Source of the DNA: Bradyrhizobiaceae bacterium PARB1
Lineage (GTDB): Bacteria; Pseudomonadota; Alphaproteobacteria; Rhizobiales; Xanthobacteraceae
Direction of reading: 5' to 3'
Length of the DNA stretch: 64,000 nt
Assembly: GCA_002256345.1 (NCBI GenBank)
Contig: NKIY01000002.1
Span: 1-64,000, forward strand
Shown: in pieces, positions 36,394 through 46,514 of the stretch
Numbering within the stretch: the stretch's first letter is position 1
Layout: each line of letters opens with the position of its first letter
The notes under the pieces: generated by a model
Seen by the model: only the letters and a program-made list of their open reading frames with translations
Told to the model about the DNA's origin: nothing
Databases searched by the model: none
Made by a program: the position numbers and the translations under genes

Positions 36394-36669
36394 ATGGCCT
36401 ATACGATCTCCACATCGCTCGCGATCTACTTCGTGATCTGGTGGGTCACGCTGTTTCTCACATTGCCGTTCGGTGTCCGCAGCCAGCAGGAAGCAGGCGA
36501 GGGTGTCGAAGGCAGCGATCCGGGCGCGCCGGTGATGGCGCGCATGGGGCGCAAGCTGATCTGGACAACCGTGCTGTCGGCGGTGTTCTTCGCCGCCGGC
36601 ATGGCCGCACATCAGGCCGGCTATCTCAATATCGAGCGGCTGTCGAAGCTGATGGGCATTCCGCTTTAG
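36394..36669 (+). CDS. DUF1467-family small membrane protein
   Basis: IYFVIWWVTLFLTLPFGVRSQ, a pattern typical of DUF1467. Confidence 0.75.
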   Translation: MAYTISTSLAIYFVIWWVTLFLTLPFGVRSQQEAGEGVEGSDPGAPVMARMGRKLIWTTVLSAVFFAAGMAAHQAGYLNIERLSKLMGIPL

Positions 36670-38342
36670 GAAGCGTCGATGCGGATCGCGCGGTCGTAGA
36701 GCTCAACGATCGCGAGCCGATGGCTCACGGCAATGATCGTCGCAGCGGATAGCCGCTCGCGGATCAGCCGATGCAGCGCGATCTCTGATGTTTCGTCCAG
36801 TGCCGATGTTGCTTCGTCGAGCATCAACATATCGGGGCGATACAGCAGCGCGCGGGCGATCGACAGGCGCTGTTTCTCTCCTTCCGACAGACGCGTATCC
36901 CAACGCTCGACCTGATCCAGCATATCGCCGAGGTCAGGGAGCCCGACGGAATCCAGCACATCTCTCAGTTCGGAATCAGAAAATACCGCATCATCCGCGG
37001 GATAGGCGAGCACGCGTCGGAGCGATCCGAGCGGCAGGTATGCGCGTTGCGGCAGCACCAACGGCCGCTGCATCGCCGATCGCATATCGCCGCTGACATA
37101 GGGCCAGATGCCGGACAGGCTGCGTAGCAGGCTGGTCTTGCCGGCGCCGGATGCGCCGGTGACGACCAGCGCTTCGCCGGGCGCCACCGTCAATTTGTCG
37201 AGACTGACAATCCCCACGCCGCCAGGCGTTTCGATCCGCAGTTCAGAAACCTGCAGACCCGGGACAGGTTCGGGCGCATCCGGCGACTTCGCATCGGCGC
37301 GTACGATCGCCATCTCGAACTGCGACAGGCGCTGCACGATGGCGGCGAGTTCGGCGATCTTCACATAGGAGGTGATGAAATAGGAGAATGCGCTTCGTAC
37401 TTCGTTGAAGGCCGAGCCCGATTGCATGAAGGCGCCAAGCTGCATATTGCCACCGAAGAACAGCGGCGACATCACGAAATACGGAAAATACAGCGAGTAG
37501 CGGCCATAGGCGGTGGCGAACAGGCCGACAAATTGCTGCCGGTTCATCAAACGGTGCCAGTTCTGGATGATGGCCTGAAAGCGCGCCATCAGATCGCGTT
37601 TCTCTGATGGCTCGCCGCGCAGCAGCGCCACCGCTTCGCCATTCTCGCGCAGGCGTACCAGCGCAAAGCGGAAATCCGCCTCCCGGCGTTCCTGCTCATA
37701 GTCGAGCGGGATCAGGCTGCGCCCGATCCAGTGTGCCACCATGCTGCCAGCGATGGCATAGATCAGCGCTGCCCAGACCAGATAGCCGGGAATGGTGACG
37801 CCCAGCACCGTCAGCGGGATCAGGTTCGACAGCGACCACAGGATGGCGACAAAGGAGACGAGGCGCGCGATGGCGCCGATCAGTCCGCTCAACAGATCGA
37901 GCGAGACGCTGATGAAGGCGCGGATATCCTCGGCCACGCGCTGGTCAGGATTGTCCACTGCGTCGGCACCCAGCATGGCGCGATAATGTGTGGGGCCATC
38001 GAGCCAGCGATCGAGATAGTAGGCGGTCAGCCAGCGGCGCCAGCGAATGGTGAGCCACTGTGTGATGTAGCGCTGATAGACCGGGCCGATCACATGGAAC
38101 ACGGCGATGACGGCATAGACCCAGAACTGCTGGATGAAGCCCGGCCAATCCTTGTTCTGCAGCGTCTGGAAGAACGCATTGCGCCAGTAGTTTTCAGCGA
38201 CGGCGGCGCCGACGATGACCAGTTGTGCGCCGAGCAATGCCGCCAGCAGGCCGAAGCCGATCCAGCGCTCCTCGGAGCGGAAATAGGGCGCCGCGATGCG
38301 CCAGGCGTCGCGCAGGCTGCTGCGGAGCGGAGGAGGAGTCAT
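36666..38342 (-). CDS. SbmA/BacA-YddA-like ABC transporter (fused permease and ATPase)
   Basis: Long TM domain NYWRNAFFQTLQNKDW...WRRWLTAYYLDRWLDGPTHYRAML...DNPDQRVAEDIRAF; Walker A GASGAGKTS, signature LSEGEKQRLSIARALLYRPDMLMLDEATSALD; ATGA overlap with the FhuF stop codon. Confidence 0.85.
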   Translation of the reverse strand: MTPPPLRSSLRDAWRIAAPYFRSEERWIGFGLLAALLGAQLVIVGAAVAENYWRNAFFQTLQNKDWPGFIQQFWVYAVIAVFHVIGPVYQRYITQWLTIRWRRWLTAYYLDRWLDGPTHYRAMLGADAVDNPDQRVAEDIRAFISVSLDLLSGLIGAIARLVSFVAILWSLSNLIPLTVLGVTIPGYLVWAALIYAIAGSMVAHWIGRSLIPLDYEQERREADFRFALVRLRENGEAVALLRGEPSEKRDLMARFQAIIQNWHRLMNRQQFVGLFATAYGRYSLYFPYFVMSPLFFGGNMQLGAFMQSGSAFNEVRSAFSYFITSYVKIAELAAIVQRLSQFEMAIVRADAKSPDAPEPVPGLQVSELRIETPGGVGIVSLDKLTVAPGEALVVTGASGAGKTSLLRSLSGIWPYVSGDMRSAMQRPLVLPQRAYLPLGSLRRVLAYPADDAVFSDSELRDVLDSVGLPDLGDMLDQVERWDTRLSEGEKQRLSIARALLYRPDMLMLDEATSALDETSEIALHRLIRERLSAATIIAVSHRLAIVELYDRAIRIDAS

Positions 38343-39103
38343 TGGCACGCAGTGCTCGTCCCATGATGGAGCACCTGCGCTTCCTCGATCGGGCAGGCTT
38401 TGCAAAAGCGCCGGTCAGGCAGCATGTATTGCAGGCAGCAGATGCGGCGCAGGCGAATGTCGTTTTCGTAAGTGACTGCGCCGGCCAGCGGGTTGATGCG
38501 GCCATCGGGCCACATTGGCTCTTCGAGCAGTCGCTGCGCCTCGCGCAGCCGCGGCGTCATGCCGGCGGTGCTTTCGATCCGGCGCAGCATGGCTTCGAAT
38601 GTGTTGCCGACATTGCTCCAATAGACGCGCCGGGTGACGTCGGTGCGCACGCTCCACATCGTAATCAACGGTTCGAAATGATCGAAGATGAGCGGCGCGA
38701 AGCGCGTGAACGGATCGGTGCCCGTGCTGTCGATACTGGTGCCGTCGATTTGCACGGCGGATACGCGGCCGTCATCGGACAGAATGAAACGCATCTGATC
38801 GAGTGCCACCGGAAGCATGCGCGCAAGCAGCACATCCGTCAGCAGTACCGGCGGCAAGAATGTGTTGAGGTACCATTTCATCCAGATCGAATGCGTCGCG
38901 CGTTCCTCGAATGCGTCGAAGCGCTGGCTGAAACGGGCATGGATACGGGCACGCAGCCCGTCATCGAGCAAGGCATCTGCGCCGACGGTCGGACGCGGAT
39001 CGTCGCGTCCGACCAGCATGCCGGCAAAGCAGGCTGTGCCTTCATGGCTATTGGCGAGATCGTCGATCTCGCGGCAGATATCTGCGGGAGGAGCGTTGGT
39101 CAA
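38339..39103 (-). CDS. FhuF-like siderophore-iron reductase ([2Fe-2S])
   Basis: C-terminal CC-x10-CxxC motif (RRICCLQYMLPDRRFCKACPIEEA). TTG start at 39103 with upstream GGGAGG preferred; ORF extends to 39211. Confidence 0.75.
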   Translation of the reverse strand: MTNAPPADICREIDDLANSHEGTACFAGMLVGRDDPRPTVGADALLDDGLRARIHARFSQRFDAFEERATHSIWMKWYLNTFLPPVLLTDVLLARMLPVALDQMRFILSDDGRVSAVQIDGTSIDSTGTDPFTRFAPLIFDHFEPLITMWSVRTDVTRRVYWSNVGNTFEAMLRRIESTAGMTPRLREAQRLLEEPMWPDGRINPLAGAVTYENDIRLRRICCLQYMLPDRRFCKACPIEEAQVLHHGTSTACQ

Positions 39104-39128
39104 AAGCTGTGATCCTCCCGCCTTGGCG

Positions 39129-41465
39129 TCAGAAACGAACCCGGATGGTACCGTCGATCGTTCGGCCCAGTCCATAATAGCACTGGCTGACAGCATCGCA
39201 GGAGCCGACATAGCGCTTGTCGGCCACGTTCTTCACATTCAGCGCGACGTCCCAGTTCTGCAGATTGGCCGAGATGGCACCGAGCCGGTACTTCATCGAC
39301 AGATCGAGCAGTGTGAAGGACGGGATCTCGGTCGTGTTGAGCGTGTCGGCAAAAGACGAGCCGACATAGCGCAAACCGCCGCCCAGGGTGAGGCCGCCGA
39401 GGGCATTGGTGTTTTCGAACGTATAGGTAGCCCACAGCGACGCCATATGACGCGGCATGCTGACCGGATCCTTGCCGACGCCGCCTGTGGTGTTTGTCGC
39501 CACGACAACCGGTGCCAGATAGGTGTAGGCCGCCGATGAGTTGAAGCCATAGAGATGGGTCGTCTTCACTTCGAATTCTGCGCCCGTGGCTTCAACCGAA
39601 CTGGTCTGCACGGCGTAGCCCTGATTGACGAGATCGGCGGTCAGAACATTGTTCTGCTTGATCTTGAAGCCCGCCGTCGAGATCGCGAGGTTCATGCCCG
39701 GCGGCAGATATTTGATGCCACCTTCGATCTGATCGCCGGTGACGGGAATGAATGGCCGTCCACCAAAATCCGTCCCAGTCGTCGGCGCGAAGGACTGCGA
39801 GTAGTTGATGTAGGGCGCAATACCGTTGTCGAAGGCGTAGATCGCGCCGGCCTGATAGGTCGTGGCGTTGTCCTGCTGCGTGGTCCCGGGCGGATTGGTG
39901 AAGTTGCCGGTCGCCGGCACCAGCGTCTGGTTCTGCTGGTTAGTTCGCGCCGAGTCATTCCGCGCGCCGAACATCACGTTGAGGCGACCGATCTCGATGC
40001 GGTCCTGCAGATAGATGCCGATCTGCTCCACATCCTGATATCGCTTGGTCGTGAGCGGATTGTTCGGCAGAGCGGCGCCGTAGACGGGCGCATAGTAGTT
40101 CAGCGGGAAATTGGTGGTGCCGCGATTGGTGCCGGTGCCTTGATAGTTAGGGACCGCCGAGTAATCGACGCCAAACATCACGTGATGTCGCAGCGCGCCG
40201 GTGTCGAAATCGGCCTTCAGCCGGTTATCGATCTGGAAGATGTCGATATTGTATTGCTGATACGCCATCTGCCGTTGCGTCGTGACATCGCCGGTCGAGC
40301 GGCTCTGGACTTCGCGCAATGAGATATTGATGTTCTGATAGGCGAAGTTCTGCTGGAACGAGAACACGTCGTTGAACTGATGCTTGAACTCGTAGCCGAT
40401 GCGGTAGCTCTCTTTCGAGGTGTCGTGATAGTTCGGCTCGCCGAGGAAGGTCTTGCGGGAGATGAACTGTCCGTTCGCGCCGGGCACGACGGTGCCGACA
40501 TAGGGCAGGGGCTGCAGCACCGTGAGGTGCGGATCGTATTGATAGCTCGCCAGTAGGGTCAGGCTGGTGTCTTCGTTCGGACGGATCGTCACCGATGGCG
40601 CGAAGAAGACGCGCTCGTTCTTCGAGTAATCGATCTCGCCGTTACCCATCTTGCCGACGCCGACGAAGCGGTACAGGACGCTCTTGTTCTCGTTGGCCGG
40701 GCCGCTGATGTCGAATGCGCCTTCCACATAGCCGCGCAGGCCCATGCGCAGCAGCGCTTCATTGAACGGCGTTTCGGTCGGACGCTTGCTGGTGAGATCG
40801 ATGATGCCGCCAGGGCTGCCTTGCCCGTAGAGCGTTGAGGCTGGCCCCTTCAGGACATCGACGCGCTCGAGACCGTAACGTTCGAAGCCCCAATTGCTGT
40901 CGTGCAATTTGAGACCATCGAGATATTGAAACGCCTCGAAACCGCGCACCCGGTTGTATTCGCGGGTGAGGTTGCCCTGACGGAAGAAGCCGCCGACGCC
41001 GGCCGTGTATTGCAGCGCCTCCTGCACCGAGGCAGCGTCCCGGTCATAGATTTCCTGCGCGGTGACTGTGGATGTCGTCCGCGGCAGCGCGAGCAATGGC
41101 GTGTTGGCCTTCGAGCCGACGCTGGTCGAGGTCGCGATATAACCGTTGAGGCCGGGAACGCTGATGCCCGGATCGTTCTGGCGGACGGCTACAACCAGCG
41201 CCGTTTGTGCTGCCTGACGCGCGACGCGCGCGCTGCGACGTGTCGTAGCCGATCGTCGGCCTTCGCTGGCTGGCTGACGGCGCACGCTGCCGTCCTGATG
41301 CACGACGACGGGCGGTAGATCGGCGCGCGTGTCGGTTTGCATCCGTTGCGCATGAGCCTGCGAGATGTCGAAACCGGTGATCAGCAGCGCCCCGGTGGCG
41401 CATGCAGCAAGATAGCGGCTTCGCAAGGCGAAATGGCCGAGCGCAATGTCGGACAGATTAAACAT
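39129..41465 (-). CDS. TonB-dependent siderophore-type receptor
   Basis: Plug motifs VQEALQYTAGVGGFFRQGN, RVRGFEAFQYLDGLKL, ERVDVLKGPASTLYGQGSPGGIIDLTSKRP; C-terminal TIRVRF. Confidence 0.93.
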   Translation of the reverse strand: MFNLSDIALGHFALRSRYLAACATGALLITGFDISQAHAQRMQTDTRADLPPVVVHQDGSVRRQPASEGRRSATTRRSARVARQAAQTALVVAVRQNDPGISVPGLNGYIATSTSVGSKANTPLLALPRTTSTVTAQEIYDRDAASVQEALQYTAGVGGFFRQGNLTREYNRVRGFEAFQYLDGLKLHDSNWGFERYGLERVDVLKGPASTLYGQGSPGGIIDLTSKRPTETPFNEALLRMGLRGYVEGAFDISGPANENKSVLYRFVGVGKMGNGEIDYSKNERVFFAPSVTIRPNEDTSLTLLASYQYDPHLTVLQPLPYVGTVVPGANGQFISRKTFLGEPNYHDTSKESYRIGYEFKHQFNDVFSFQQNFAYQNINISLREVQSRSTGDVTTQRQMAYQQYNIDIFQIDNRLKADFDTGALRHHVMFGVDYSAVPNYQGTGTNRGTTNFPLNYYAPVYGAALPNNPLTTKRYQDVEQIGIYLQDRIEIGRLNVMFGARNDSARTNQQNQTLVPATGNFTNPPGTTQQDNATTYQAGAIYAFDNGIAPYINYSQSFAPTTGTDFGGRPFIPVTGDQIEGGIKYLPPGMNLAISTAGFKIKQNNVLTADLVNQGYAVQTSSVEATGAEFEVKTTHLYGFNSSAAYTYLAPVVVATNTTGGVGKDPVSMPRHMASLWATYTFENTNALGGLTLGGGLRYVGSSFADTLNTTEIPSFTLLDLSMKYRLGAISANLQNWDVALNVKNVADKRYVGSCDAVSQCYYGLGRTIDGTIRVRF

Positions 41466-41704
41466 GGTACCCCCAAAGTGCCCCACCGCACCGGGCCTGA
41501 CCGAGATGAGCGTTATGCGACGACTGGCGAGCGCATGCACGTCATCCGGCCACCGCCGAATGCCCCCTGGGGCGTAGACAGATGAAATGGCGACGAGGAC
41601 AGCGCCTCGCGCAATGGTGACACGTCACCGCGACAAGCTCGCCCCATTGTTCGCACAGCGGGAAAAGCTTCGCTCCGGTTCACCCCGACCGGTGCGTTCG
41701 CACA

Positions 41705-41893
41705 TGACCACGACTGACGGCAGGTCTCCTGGCTCGCGGGTCGTCGTCTCAAGTCGCCTTCCCGGATCGCGTAAAAATCCAGTGGCCGAGTGACTGAGAC
41801 TCGTCGCTTACAGTTGCGGGGGCAGCCGCGGCATTGGAGCAAGCTCCGCACCGCATTCCCTTTTGATCTTCAAAAGAAGAACCGTCGTGGTCA
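41705..41893 (-). promoter_or_regulatory. Cobalamin riboswitch
   Basis: Minus strand reads P1 TGACCACGAC ... AAAAGGGAATGCGGTG ... GCTGCCCCCGCAACTGTAAGCG ... GGGAAGGCGACTTGAGACG ... GCCAGGAGACCTGCCG ... P1' GTCGTGGTCA; all conserved boxes in order. Confidence 0.93.
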
Positions 41894-41995
41894 CCGTAGA
41901 TTTGCGCGTTCTCGGTTGTCAACTCGCCGTGAACAGTTCAGATCATGCTTACGGACGGCTGTGACAAAATAGGCCCTTACCGTAAGAGGTGGAGC

Positions 41996-42397
41996 ATGAA
42001 GCGTTTTCTGTTGTTCCTGCTGCTCGGACCAGCCGTCGGCTTCGCCGTCTTCGAAATTCGCGAAGTGCTGAGCGGCCGCATCATCGGCGGTTTTATCGGC
42101 TTCCTGATGGGACTGCCGATCGCCTACTGGTTCGGCCTCTTGCCGTCACTGATCATGTGGGGCGAGGACTGGTTCCTCGAGGACAAGATCGGCCTGTGGC
42201 CGAAGGTGCTGACGTCGGCCGTCACGGGCTACATCGTCAGCATAGCGATGTTGCTGATCTGGACGTCGGTCCCGATCCCGCTGCCGCAGATACTGACCTT
42301 CGGCCTCGTCGGCGCGTCGCAGGGACTGGTGTGTTCGTGGCTGTCCGGCATCAAGCCGAAAGGCGATCGCGATGGTGGGCGGGTTAGCGAAGCGTAG
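41996..42397 (+). CDS. Hypothetical membrane protein
   Basis: 133-aa ORF with several hydrophobic segments and good codon pattern. Confidence 0.6.
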   Translation: MKRFLLFLLLGPAVGFAVFEIREVLSGRIIGGFIGFLMGLPIAYWFGLLPSLIMWGEDWFLEDKIGLWPKVLTSAVTGYIVSIAMLLIWTSVPIPLPQILTFGLVGASQGLVCSWLSGIKPKGDRDGGRVSEA

Positions 42398-42427
42398 TTC
42401 GCGGTTCTTCGCCACATTCATTCGGCC

Positions 42428-42460
42428 GGCGGATTACGCCGTCGGCTCATCCGCCCTACG
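42428..42460. repeat. REP-like palindromic element GGCGGATTACGCCGTCGGCTCATCCGCCCTACG
   Basis: Imperfect palindrome GGCGGAT...ATCCGCC, resembling dispersed intergenic palindromes of rhizobial genomes. Confidence 0.5.
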
Positions 42461-42558
42461 ACGCGACCGCGCGTGCAACAATTGGCCGCGTGTCGCGCGC
42501 CTTGCATCGATGGTTTGAATTGGCGAAAGAGTGCCCGCGTCTCAAGGGAGGTTTGCTC

Positions 42559-42588
42559 AAAAAAAGAGCAGGGCACTTGGCCCTGCTC
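42559..42588 (-). terminator. Rho-independent terminator (minus strand)
   Basis: Minus strand GAGCAGGG-CCAAGTG-CCCTGCTC followed by TTTTTTT. Confidence 0.85.
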
Positions 42589-42628
42589 GGAAAATTGTGT
42601 CGACCCTATATACCCCGATCGTTGGATT

Positions 42629-42793
42629 TTATCCTTTGATTGGCGGGTTGACGCTGCTTGAGCGCGTCAGGGTTCCTCCCGAGACTTGGACCGTTCCAGA
42701 CGTTTCCTTGCGGATGTGTCTGAGTTTCGAGTCGTAGCTGAACTTTTTGTGTTTGTCATCAATTTCGGCATAGTCTGTTCAAAATTGAGGCAT
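42629..42793 (-). pseudogene. Candidate small protein or its remnant with an in-frame TGA at codon 5
   Basis: Minus-strand frame MPQF*TDYAEIDDKHKKFSYDSKLRHIRKETSGTVQVSGGTLTRSSSVNPPIKG*, followed 40 nt later by the 42588..42559 terminator. Confidence 0.35.
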
Positions 42794-43011
42794 GCATAGA
42801 ATTCGGTGATGTCTCTCCACTGAGGGTTGTGGCGAACCCCTCAATTTGCGAGATTTAAATCGTGGAGGTTGCGCGATGTGTCGCTCCTCGCGCTTGCTGG
42901 CTCACAGTGCCGCTCGATAATGGGCAGACGCCTCTGCTGCCCTTGTGTTTTACCCGGCGATCCGCTTTCACTCGGGCCTCTCTTTTTCACTCCGATTCCT
43001 TAGGCTTCACG

Positions 43012-44331
43012 ATGCGGCTGTCGCGCTATTTTCTTCCCATCCTCAAGGAAACGCCGAAGGAAGCGGAGATCGTCTCGCATCGCCTGATGCTGCGCGCCGG
43101 CATGATCCGCCAGGAAGCCGCGGGCATCTATGCGTGGCTGCCGCTCGGCCTGCGCGTGCTGAAGAAGATCGAGGCGATCGTGCGCGAGGAGCAGAACCGC
43201 GCCGGCGCCATCGAGTTGTTGATGCCGACCCTGCAGCTCGCTGATCTCTGGCGCGAGAGTGGCCGCTACGACGCCTATGGTCCGGAGATGCTGCGCATCA
43301 CCGACCGCCACAAGCGCGAACTCCTCTACGGGCCGACCAATGAGGAAATGATCACCGAGATCTTCCGCGGCTATGTGAAGTCCTACAAGAGCCTGCCGCT
43401 CAACCTCTATCACATCCAGTGGAAGTTCCGCGACGAACAGCGCCCGCGCTTCGGCGTGATGCGCGGCCGTGAATTCCTGATGAAGGACGGCTATTCCTTC
43501 GACATCGATGAAGCCGCGGCGAAGCATTCCTACAATCAGATGTTCGTCGCCTATCTGCGCACCTTCGCCCGCATGGGCCTGAAGGCGATTCCGATGCGTG
43601 CCGAGACCGGACCGATCGGCGGCGATCACAGCCATGAATTCATCGTGCTCGCCGAGACCGGCGAGTCCGGCGTGTTCTGCAACAAGGATGTGCTCGATCT
43701 GCCGATTCCGCCCGCCGATGTCGATTACAAGGGCGATCTCTCAGGCATCATCAATCAGTGGACCTCGATCTATGCGGCCACCGAAGACGTGCATGACGCC
43801 GCGCGCTTCGAGAGTGAAGTGCCGGAAGAGAAGCGGTTGAACACCCGCGGCATCGAGGTCGGCCAGATCTTCTATTTCGGCACGAAGTACTCGGACAAGA
43901 TGCAGGCCAATGTCGCTGGTCCCGATGGCGCCGAGGTGCCGATCCATGGCGGCTCCTACGGCGTCGGCGTGTCGCGTCTGCTCGGCGCGATCATCGAGGC
44001 TTGCCACGACGACAACGGCATCATCTGGCCGGAGGAAGTGGCGCCGTTCCGCGCGGCCATCCTCAACCTCAAGCAGGGCTCGGCCGATACCGACGGCGCT
44101 TGCGAGGCGCTCTACAAGGAGCTGACGGCCAAGGGCGTCGACGTGCTCTATGACGACACCGACCAGCGCGCCGGCGGCAAGTTCGCCACTGCCGACCTCA
44201 TTGGCGTGCCTTGGCAGATCCTCGTCGGTCCGAAGGGGCTGGCCGAAGGCAAGGTCGAACTGAAGAAGCGCAGCGATGGTTCGCGCGAGAACGTCTCGCC
44301 GGCTGAGGTCGTCGCAAAGCTGACGTCCTGA
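43012..44331 (+). CDS. proS: Prolyl-tRNA synthetase
   Basis: [50 protein letters not shown]. Confidence 0.97.
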   Translation: MRLSRYFLPILKETPKEAEIVSHRLMLRAGMIRQEAAGIYAWLPLGLRVLKKIEAIVREEQNRAGAIELLMPTLQLADLWRESGRYDAYGPEMLRITDRHKRELLYGPTNEEMITEIFRGYVKSYKSLPLNLYHIQWKFRDEQRPRFGVMRGREFLMKDGYSFDIDEAAAKHSYNQMFVAYLRTFARMGLKAIPMRAETGPIGGDHSHEFIVLAETGESGVFCNKDVLDLPIPPADVDYKGDLSGIINQWTSIYAATEDVHDAARFESEVPEEKRLNTRGIEVGQIFYFGTKYSDKMQANVAGPDGAEVPIHGGSYGVGVSRLLGAIIEACHDDNGIIWPEEVAPFRAAILNLKQGSADTDGACEALYKELTAKGVDVLYDDTDQRAGGKFATADLIGVPWQILVGPKGLAEGKVELKKRSDGSRENVSPAEVVAKLTS

Positions 44332-44407
44332 CCACTTATCCACTGCATGGTCGCCGCATCCTCTGCGATGCGGCTAGAATAAGCCCGATTCGTATGGGAG
44401 TCGGGCG

Positions 44408-45688
44408 ATGGATGATGCCATGAGCGAGCCAGTTCGAACCCCACCTTTTGCCGCCTTCGAATGGCTGCTCTCCGGACGCTACCTGCGGGCGCGTCGCAAG
44501 GAAGGATTCATCTCGGTCATCGCCGGGTTCTCCTTTGTCGGCATCATGCTGGGCGTCGCGACGCTGATCATCGTGATGGCGGTCATGAACGGCTTCCGCA
44601 AGGAATTGCTCGACAAGATTCTCGGCCTCAACGGCCACATCCTCGTGCAGCCGCTCGAACGCCCGCTCACCGACTGGAAGGAAGTCGCCGACCGCATCAA
44701 CGGCGTCGAGGGCATTCGCCTTGCAGCGCCGGTCGTCGACGGCCAGGCGCTTGGTTCGTCGGCCTTCGGCGCGTCCGGTGTGTTCGTGCGCGGTATCCGC
44801 GCCGCCGACCTCAATAATCTCACTTCGATCGCCAAGAATATCCGCCAGGGCACGCTGGAAGGTTTCGACGAAGGGCAGGGGGTCGCCATCGGCCGCCGTC
44901 TCGCCGACCAGCTCTCGATTCATGCCGGCGACAACATCACGCTGGTCGCGCCGAAGGGCGCCATCACTCCGATGGGCACGACGCCGCGCATCAAGCCCTA
45001 CAAGGTCGCGGCGGTGTTCGAGATCGGCATGTCCGAATACGACTCGACCTTCGTGTTCATGCCGCTGGCCGAGGCGCAGGCCTATTTCAACCGCAACAAC
45101 GATGTCACCTCGATCGAGGTCTACACGAACAATCCGGACAAAATCGACGTCTACCGCAAGGCGGTGACGGAGGCGGCCGGGCGTCCGGTCTTCCTCGTCG
45201 ACTGGCGCCAGCGCAACGCGACCTTCTTCAACGCGTTGCAGGTCGAGCGCAATGTGATGTTCCTGATCCTGACCCTGATCGTGCTGGTGGCGGCGCTCAA
45301 CATCGTCTCCGGCCTGATCATGCTGGTGAAGGACAAGGGCGCCGACATCGCCATCCTGCGCACCATGGGGGCGTCGCAAGGCGCCATCATGCGCATCTTC
45401 CTGATCACGGGCGCTGCCATCGGCGTGGTCGGCACGCTGGTCGGCTTCGGCGTCGGCCTCCTGGTCTGCATGAATATCGAGGCGATCCGCCAGTTCATCT
45501 CGTGGATGACCTCCACCGAACTGTTCTCGCCGGAACTGTATTTCCTGTCCAAATTGCCCGCGGAGATCGATGTCGGCGAAACCAGCGCAGTGGTCATCAT
45601 GGCCCTGACGCTGTCCTTCCTCGCCACGCTGTATCCGTCATGGCGCGCCGCGCGGCTCGATCCGGTCGACGCGCTGCGATACGAGTGA
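44408..45688 (+). CDS. Lipoprotein-releasing ABC transporter permease (LolC/E family)
   Basis: FEWLLSGRYLRARRKEGFISVIAGFSFVGIMLGVATLIIVMAVMNGFRKEL. Confidence 0.93.
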   Translation: MDDAMSEPVRTPPFAAFEWLLSGRYLRARRKEGFISVIAGFSFVGIMLGVATLIIVMAVMNGFRKELLDKILGLNGHILVQPLERPLTDWKEVADRINGVEGIRLAAPVVDGQALGSSAFGASGVFVRGIRAADLNNLTSIAKNIRQGTLEGFDEGQGVAIGRRLADQLSIHAGDNITLVAPKGAITPMGTTPRIKPYKVAAVFEIGMSEYDSTFVFMPLAEAQAYFNRNNDVTSIEVYTNNPDKIDVYRKAVTEAAGRPVFLVDWRQRNATFFNALQVERNVMFLILTLIVLVAALNIVSGLIMLVKDKGADIAILRTMGASQGAIMRIFLITGAAIGVVGTLVGFGVGLLVCMNIEAIRQFISWMTSTELFSPELYFLSKLPAEIDVGETSAVVIMALTLSFLATLYPSWRAARLDPVDALRYE

Positions 45689-46396
45689 GTGGCTGAGATG
45701 GCGCAGGGGGATGACGATACTCCGGTTTTGTATCTGCACGACGTCAAGCGGCAATACACCCAGGGCGAGAGCGTCCTGACCATTCTCGACAATGCGCGGC
45801 TCGGCCTGTGGGCCGGGCAGTCGGTGGCGCTGGTGGCGCCGTCGGGCTCGGGCAAGTCGACGCTGTTGCATATAGCAGGCCTTTTGGAGAGCCCCGACGA
45901 GGGCGAGGTCTATGTCGGGGGCACCGCCACTTTGGGCCTGTCCGACGCCGAGCGCACCCAGATCCGCCGCACCGATATCGGTTTCGTCTATCAGTCGCAT
46001 CGGCTGTTGCCGGAATTCACGGCACTGGAAAACGTGATGCTGCCGCAGATGATCCGCGGGCTGAAGCGCAAGGAGACGATCAGCCGCGCCAAGGAAATCC
46101 TGGCCTATCTCGGCCTCGGTGAGCGCATCACGCATCGTCCGGCCGAACTCTCCGGCGGCGAACAGCAGCGCGTCGCGATTGCGCGTGCCGTCGCCAATGC
46201 GCCGCGGGTGCTGCTGGCCGACGAGCCGACCGGCAACCTCGATCCGCACACCGCGGATCACGTCTTCAATGCGCTGATGCAACTGGTGAAAGCGACGCGG
46301 GTGGCGATGCTGATCGCGACCCATAATATGGAGCTCGCCGGCCGGATGGATCGCCGGGTGTCGCTCGAGGACGGCAAGGTCATCGAGCTGCCGTAG
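45689..46396 (+). CDS. lolD: Lipoprotein-releasing ABC transporter ATPase
   Basis: Walker [51 protein letters not shown]. Confidence 0.93.
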   Translation: MAEMAQGDDDTPVLYLHDVKRQYTQGESVLTILDNARLGLWAGQSVALVAPSGSGKSTLLHIAGLLESPDEGEVYVGGTATLGLSDAERTQIRRTDIGFVYQSHRLLPEFTALENVMLPQMIRGLKRKETISRAKEILAYLGLGERITHRPAELSGGEQQRVAIARAVANAPRVLLADEPTGNLDPHTADHVFNALMQLVKATRVAMLIATHNMELAGRMDRRVSLEDGKVIELP

Positions 46397-46464
46397 CTTG
46401 GGCGGCCGTAGGAGGGGTGGGCTGAGGCGCGAAGCGCCGGTGCGAAACCTATCCAACGCTCATT

Positions 46465-46479
46465 GTTCTTATTTTGTTC
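46465..46479 (+). promoter_or_regulatory. LexA (SOS) box GTTCTTATTTTGTTC abutting a strong sigma70-like promoter
   Basis: Exact GTTC-N7-GTTC followed directly by TTGACA (46480..46485) and, after 17 nt, CTATAT (46503..46508). Confidence 0.8.
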
Positions 46480-46514
46480 TTGACAATATTCCTCTCCTGG
46501 CTCTATATCCCTCC

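Noticed and set aside
41600-41640. Palindrome TGGTGACACGTCACC-like in the riboswitch leader, sharing ATGGTGACACG with the tig repeat
   Set aside because: Only ~11 bp shared; most likely chance, not a third copy of the tig duplication.
42531-42737. 68-aa plus-strand ORF before proS
   Set aside because: Runs through a strong minus-strand terminator and lies antisense to a more plausible minus-strand frame.
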